Positions 13,559-16,220 of a stretch of 16,220 nt of DNA are shown piece after piece. The notes under the pieces are model-generated. The model made no database searches, was not told where the DNA came from, and saw only the letters and a list, made by a program, of their open reading frames with translations. This DNA comes from Deltaproteobacteria bacterium (GTDB lineage: Bacteria > Desulfobacterota > Syntrophia > Syntrophales > UBA2210), in the NCBI GenBank assembly GCA_016935875.1, contig JAFGQD010000029.1, positions 1-16,220 of the forward strand, in the 5' to 3' direction. The number at the start of each line of letters is the position of its first letter. Position 1 is the first letter of the stretch. The position numbers and the translations under genes are program-made.

Positions 13559-14056
13559 CTACAGTCCTTCGGGAAGCATTACAACCATAACGCCTTTTTC
13601 AATATCGATCTTTCTTACCACGTCCTCGAAGGCAGGGATGAGGATTTCCCTTTCGCCATCGTTGCAAACATAGACATCATTACTTCCCGTCGGCAGAATA
13701 GTGGTTAGCCGTCCCAGTTTCCGGCCCTCTTCCGTGACAACATCAAGACCTATAATATCTTTCCAGTAGTACTCATCGTCCGGAAGATTCTCCGAAGGCA
13801 CAAAGACAGAACGCCCTACCAGTTCACTGGCTGACTCCAAGGTTCCTACACCTTCAAGCTCAAGGGTGAAGGTTCCCCGTTTCATCATGCCGATCTTCTT
13901 GACACCAAAGGAAGATACCTGTTCTATATCCTCACCTACGAAAACACCCGTTTGCGTTTCAAGCACCTCTGCCGATTCACAATATGAAAGAACCTTAAGC
14001 CGGCCTTTAAGACCGATGGGTTTGACAATTATTCCTATCTCAATCAGGTTGTTCAC
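13559..14056 (-). CDS. rimM: 16S rRNA processing / ribosome maturation factor RimM
   Basis: RimM assists assembly of the 30S head and binds S19. The 165-residue protein has the RimM N-domain (IEIGIIVKPIGLKGRLKVL, then GTFTLELEGVGTLESASELVGRSVFV) and a PRC-barrel C-domain (YYWKDIIGLDVVTEEGRKLGRL, GSNDVYVC, REILIPAFEDVVRKIDIEKG). The GTG start at 14056 directly abuts the khpA TAA (14057-14059) with no strong SD, which points to coupled translation. Confidence 0.96.
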   Translation of the reverse strand: MNNLIEIGIIVKPIGLKGRLKVLSYCESAEVLETQTGVFVGEDIEQVSSFGVKKIGMMKRGTFTLELEGVGTLESASELVGRSVFVPSENLPDDEYYWKDIIGLDVVTEEGRKLGRLTTILPTGSNDVYVCNDGEREILIPAFEDVVRKIDIEKGVMVVMLPEGL

Positions 14057-14287
14057 TTATTCTATGATTTCGAGAACCGCCCTTTTGTGGATCTTGGATG
14101 ATGAGGCGCTCAAGATGGTTCTCATCGCCTTTGCGGTTTTTCCCTGTTTTCCTATGACTTTTCCCAGGTCATCTTTCGCGACCCTCAATTCGATTACAGA
14201 GGTTTGCTCTCCTATTATTTCAGTGCAATCAACATCGTCAGGATGATCTACTAATGCCTGAGCCATATACTTGACCAAATCTTTCAT
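14057..14287 (-). CDS. khpA: KH-domain RNA-binding protein KhpA (YlqC family)
   Basis: A 76-residue single KH-domain protein that binds RNA, in other bacteria as a partner of KhpB/EloR. It starts MKDLVKYMAQALVDHPDDV and carries the GxxG loop in DDLGKVIGKQGKTAKAMRTI. The ATG at 14287 has GGAGG about 8 nt upstream; the in-frame GTG at 14302 overlaps that SD and is rejected. The place between rpsP and rimM is the usual one. Confidence 0.96.
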   Translation of the reverse strand: MKDLVKYMAQALVDHPDDVDCTEIIGEQTSVIELRVAKDDLGKVIGKQGKTAKAMRTILSASSSKIHKRAVLEIIE

Positions 14288-14341
14288 CGCAACAACCTCC
14301 ACTGATTCTAAGAATAAGTAAGATATCGATCGTCTATTGCC

Positions 14342-14617
14342 CTAACCCTCTACCTCCGCCTTTTCCACCTTTGGTGCAACAAGCCCCTTCTTTTTAAGCA
14401 GACTTAATACTGTCTGGGTCGGTTTGGCTCCTTTTGATAGCCAGTCCGTCACCCGATTCTCCTTGAGGTTTATCTCAGCCGGGTCTTTCATCGGATCGTA
14501 ATTTCCAACGATTTCGATGAACCTTCCATCCCGCGGAGCCTCGTTTTCTGCCACCACTATTCTGTAGAAAGGTTTCTTTTTTGCGCCCATTCGCGTCAAT
14601 CTTATTTTAACTGCCAT
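14342..14617 (-). CDS. rpsP: 30S ribosomal protein S16
   Basis: A 91-residue S16, an assembly protein of the 30S body. Recognised by MAVKIRLTRMGAKKKPFYRI, VAENEAPRDGRFIEIVGNYDP, EINLKENRVTDWLSKGAKP and TQTVLSLLKKKGL. A strong AGGAGG lies 14 nt before the ATG, longer than ideal, and AGAGG lies right against it, so the actual SD is unclear. See the leader inverted repeat at 14625-14673. Confidence 0.97.
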   Translation of the reverse strand: MAVKIRLTRMGAKKKPFYRIVVAENEAPRDGRFIEIVGNYDPMKDPAEINLKENRVTDWLSKGAKPTQTVLSLLKKKGLVAPKVEKAEVEG

Positions 14618-14624
14618 CCTCTAG

Positions 14625-14673
14625 GTTAGTACCTCCTGATGATTATTTTTTTAGATTAATTTTCATTACTAAC
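14625..14673 (-). repeat. Inverted repeat in rpsP leader (GTTAGTA ... TACTAAC)
   Basis: Perfect 7-nt arms, TACTAAC at 14667-14673 and GTTAGTA at 14625-14631 on the plus strand, flank a 35-nt AT-rich loop in the 68-nt ffh-rpsP gap. In the minus-strand RNA the AGGAGG (14637-14632) lies just inside the 3' arm. If formed, the stem would shorten the effective distance from AGGAGG to the start codon or partly hide it. No T-run terminator accompanies it. Functional meaning is speculative. Confidence 0.3.
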
Positions 14674-14685
14674 ACATCTTTTATT

Positions 14686-16020
14686 TTATTTAAAGGGTAA
14701 ATTTCCCCTCATCATTGATTTCATTCCTCCCTTTGTCAACTTTTTCATCATTTTCCTCATCTCTATATAATTCTTGAGAACCTTGTTGACATCCTGTACG
14801 GTAGTGCCGCTCCCTTTGGCAATCCTTTTTCTTCTTTGCCCGTTTATGATCTTGTAATTGAAGCGTTCCTTCTTTGTCATGGAATCAATGATGGCGGTTG
14901 TTTTCACCAACTCGCTTTCATCCGGCGTCGCGTTCTTCAGGGCCTTTATTTTTCCGAGTCCCGGTACCATCCCGAGAATATCCTGAAGCGACCCCATCTT
15001 CTTTATCTGTGTCAGCTGTTTTTTCAGGTCGTCCAGTGTAAATGAATCTTTCCGTATCTTCTTTTCCAGTTCTTTTACGGCCTTTTCGTCTACGGTCGTC
15101 TGGGCCTTTTCGACGAGGGTCAATATGTCGCCCATGCCGAGAATCCTTGACGCTATGCGGTCAGGGTGAAAGATTTCCAACGCGTCGGTCTTTTCACCCA
15201 TACCGATGAATTTTATAGGTTTCCCGGTTATCTTTTTCAGAGACAGCGCTGCTCCTCCACGCGCGTCGCCATCCATCTTAGTCAGTACGACACCGTCTAT
15301 GCCCAGCAGTCCGTCAAACTTTTCGGCTATGGATACAGCGTCCTGGCCTGTCATGGCATCGGCGACAAAGAGTATCTCAGACGGTTTTATGGTGTCCTTT
15401 ATTCTTTTCAGTTCATCCATCAATTCGTCGTCAATATGCAGCCTGCCCGCGGTGTCTATGATCAGGGTGTCAAAACCGTTCGATTTCGCGTCTTCAACGG
15501 CTTCAACACAGATTCTTACCGGGTCGTTCAGACCCTTTGAATCGTATACGTTCGTATGAATCTTTTCTCCGAGGATTTTCAGCTGTTCAATGGCAGCAGG
15601 TCTGTAGATGTCGACAGAGACCAGAGATACCCTGTGGTTCTGGCTAGTCAGATGGCGGGCGAGTTTTGCCGCGGTAGTTGTCTTTCCGCATCCCTGAAGG
15701 CCTACGAGCATGACAGGAGCGGGAAACCGGTTGGCAAGGTTCAGGTGGCTGCTCTCATTTCCCATCAGTTCAACGAGCCTGTCATGGACAATCTTGACTA
15801 TCTGCTGACCGGGACTTATGCTGTCTAGGATCTCCTGACCTATAGCTCTCTCGCTGACATCTTTGATAAAGTCTCTGGTTACTCTGAAATTGACATCCGC
15901 CTCAAGGAGCGCCATACGGATATCTTTCATGGCTGCCTCGACGTTTTCTTCGTTGAGGATTCCCTTTCCTCTGAGCTTTTTGAAGACGGTGTCCAGTTTA
16001 TCGGTTAAATTTTCAAACAT
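14686..16020 (-). CDS. ffh: Signal recognition particle protein Ffh
   Basis: The SRP54-type GTPase that binds 4.5S RNA and signal sequences for co-translational membrane targeting through FtsY. The 444-residue protein has the N-domain (about 1-95), G-domain with G1 GLQGCGKT (107-114), VDIYRPAAIEQL, DTAGR (189-193), TKMDGDARGG (247-256) and the closing GMGEK, and the Met-rich M-domain (about 325-444) with GSLQDILGMVPGLGK, RRKRIAKGSGTTVQDVNKVL and MKKLTKGGMKSMMRG. CAGGAT lies about 10 nt before the ATG; the start comes 6 nt after the upstream stop. Confidence 0.98.
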   Translation of the reverse strand: MFENLTDKLDTVFKKLRGKGILNEENVEAAMKDIRMALLEADVNFRVTRDFIKDVSERAIGQEILDSISPGQQIVKIVHDRLVELMGNESSHLNLANRFPAPVMLVGLQGCGKTTTAAKLARHLTSQNHRVSLVSVDIYRPAAIEQLKILGEKIHTNVYDSKGLNDPVRICVEAVEDAKSNGFDTLIIDTAGRLHIDDELMDELKRIKDTIKPSEILFVADAMTGQDAVSIAEKFDGLLGIDGVVLTKMDGDARGGAALSLKKITGKPIKFIGMGEKTDALEIFHPDRIASRILGMGDILTLVEKAQTTVDEKAVKELEKKIRKDSFTLDDLKKQLTQIKKMGSLQDILGMVPGLGKIKALKNATPDESELVKTTAIIDSMTKKERFNYKIINGQRRKRIAKGSGTTVQDVNKVLKNYIEMRKMMKKLTKGGMKSMMRGNLPFK

Positions 16021-16026
16021 GGTGGT

Positions 16027-16220
16027 TTATCCTGATTCCTTGTTCCTTATAACAAGACATTTGATACTCCGTACCTTCTTTTCCAGCAGAGAAGCAATCT
16101 GTTTGGCATCGTCATATGTCGCAAATCCCTGCAGCTTTATACGGAACCATCTCCCGCTTGAGCGCAGGTTAACCTCATCCACTGTCGGAGAATAACCCAT
16201 ATCAGATAACGTTGCTCTCA
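16027..16220 (-). CDS. SPOR-like domain protein, C-terminal fragment (cut by window edge)
   Basis: The last 63 codons of a gene entering from the right edge and ending in TAA at 16027-16029. The residues include SGRWFRIKLQGFATYDDAKQ, IASLLEKKVRSIKCLVIRN. The pattern W-[FY]-R-[IV]-x-L-x-G-F followed by an A-rich amphipathic helix and a closing strand matches half of a SPOR (sporulation-related repeat) domain, which binds peptidoglycan stripped of stem peptides at division sites. The domain call is by pattern on a fragment. It ends 6 nt before ffh and so leads into the ffh operon as seen here. Confidence 0.65.
   Translation of the reverse strand, partial: RATLSDMGYSPTVDEVNLRSSGRWFRIKLQGFATYDDAKQIASLLEKKVRSIKCLVIRNKESG

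Noticed and set aside
1..16220. CRISPR arrays, insertion sequences, tRNA genes, attachment sites
   Set aside because: No regular direct repeats, transposase-like frames, tRNA cloverleaf or integrase signals were seen on either strand.

Overview
The window looks like chromosome of an anaerobic deltaproteobacterium (Desulfobacterota-like). The evidence is a class I hybrid-cluster protein gene divergent from an HcpR-type Crp/Fnr regulator, a probable UGA-encoded selenocysteine, a Gram-negative envelope export operon with an outer-membrane barrel, and the housekeeping order ffh-rpsP-khpA-rimM-trmD-(SPOUT methyltransferase)-rplS-rnhB-yraN-rsmI. This assignment is inference; no rRNA or other decisive taxonomic marker is present.

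Region 1 (1-4423) is a nitrosative-stress / hybrid-cluster island. On the minus strand lie hcp, a 4Fe-4S protein, a very small membrane peptide, a ygbA-like gene, an antibiotic-biosynthesis-monooxygenase (ABM) domain gene and the start of another gene cut by the window edge. The Crp/Fnr regulator (probably hcpR) points the other way. The 120-bp divergent spacer holds an FNR-like palindrome (TTGAC-N4-GTTAA), placed to activate hcp and overlap the regulator's own -35 element. The most notable object is the small gene at 982-1143. Its in-frame TGA is followed, after exactly 11 nt, by a compact hairpin with an AGGU loop, as in bacterial SECIS elements. Reading through gives a 53-residue membrane-anchored peptide with Sec30 and Cys35.

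Region 2 (4424-10047, plus strand) is an envelope export operon: a secreted LolA-like 'outer membrane lipoprotein-sorting' protein, two FtsX/LolCE-type permeases, a LolD/MacB-type ATPase and a secreted outer-membrane beta-barrel protein. Together they could carry a lipid, lipoprotein or other hydrophobic cargo from the inner membrane through the periplasm to the outer membrane.

Region 3 (10068-16220, minus strand) is a tightly packed translation and secretion operon reading leftward: a SPOR-like protein end, ffh, rpsP, khpA, rimM, trmD, a SPOUT RNA methyltransferase, rplS, rnhB, yraN and rsmI. Gaps are short and several genes overlap, so co-transcription is likely. No tRNA, rRNA, CRISPR array, insertion sequence or attachment site was seen, and no gap without a gene exceeds about 140 bases.
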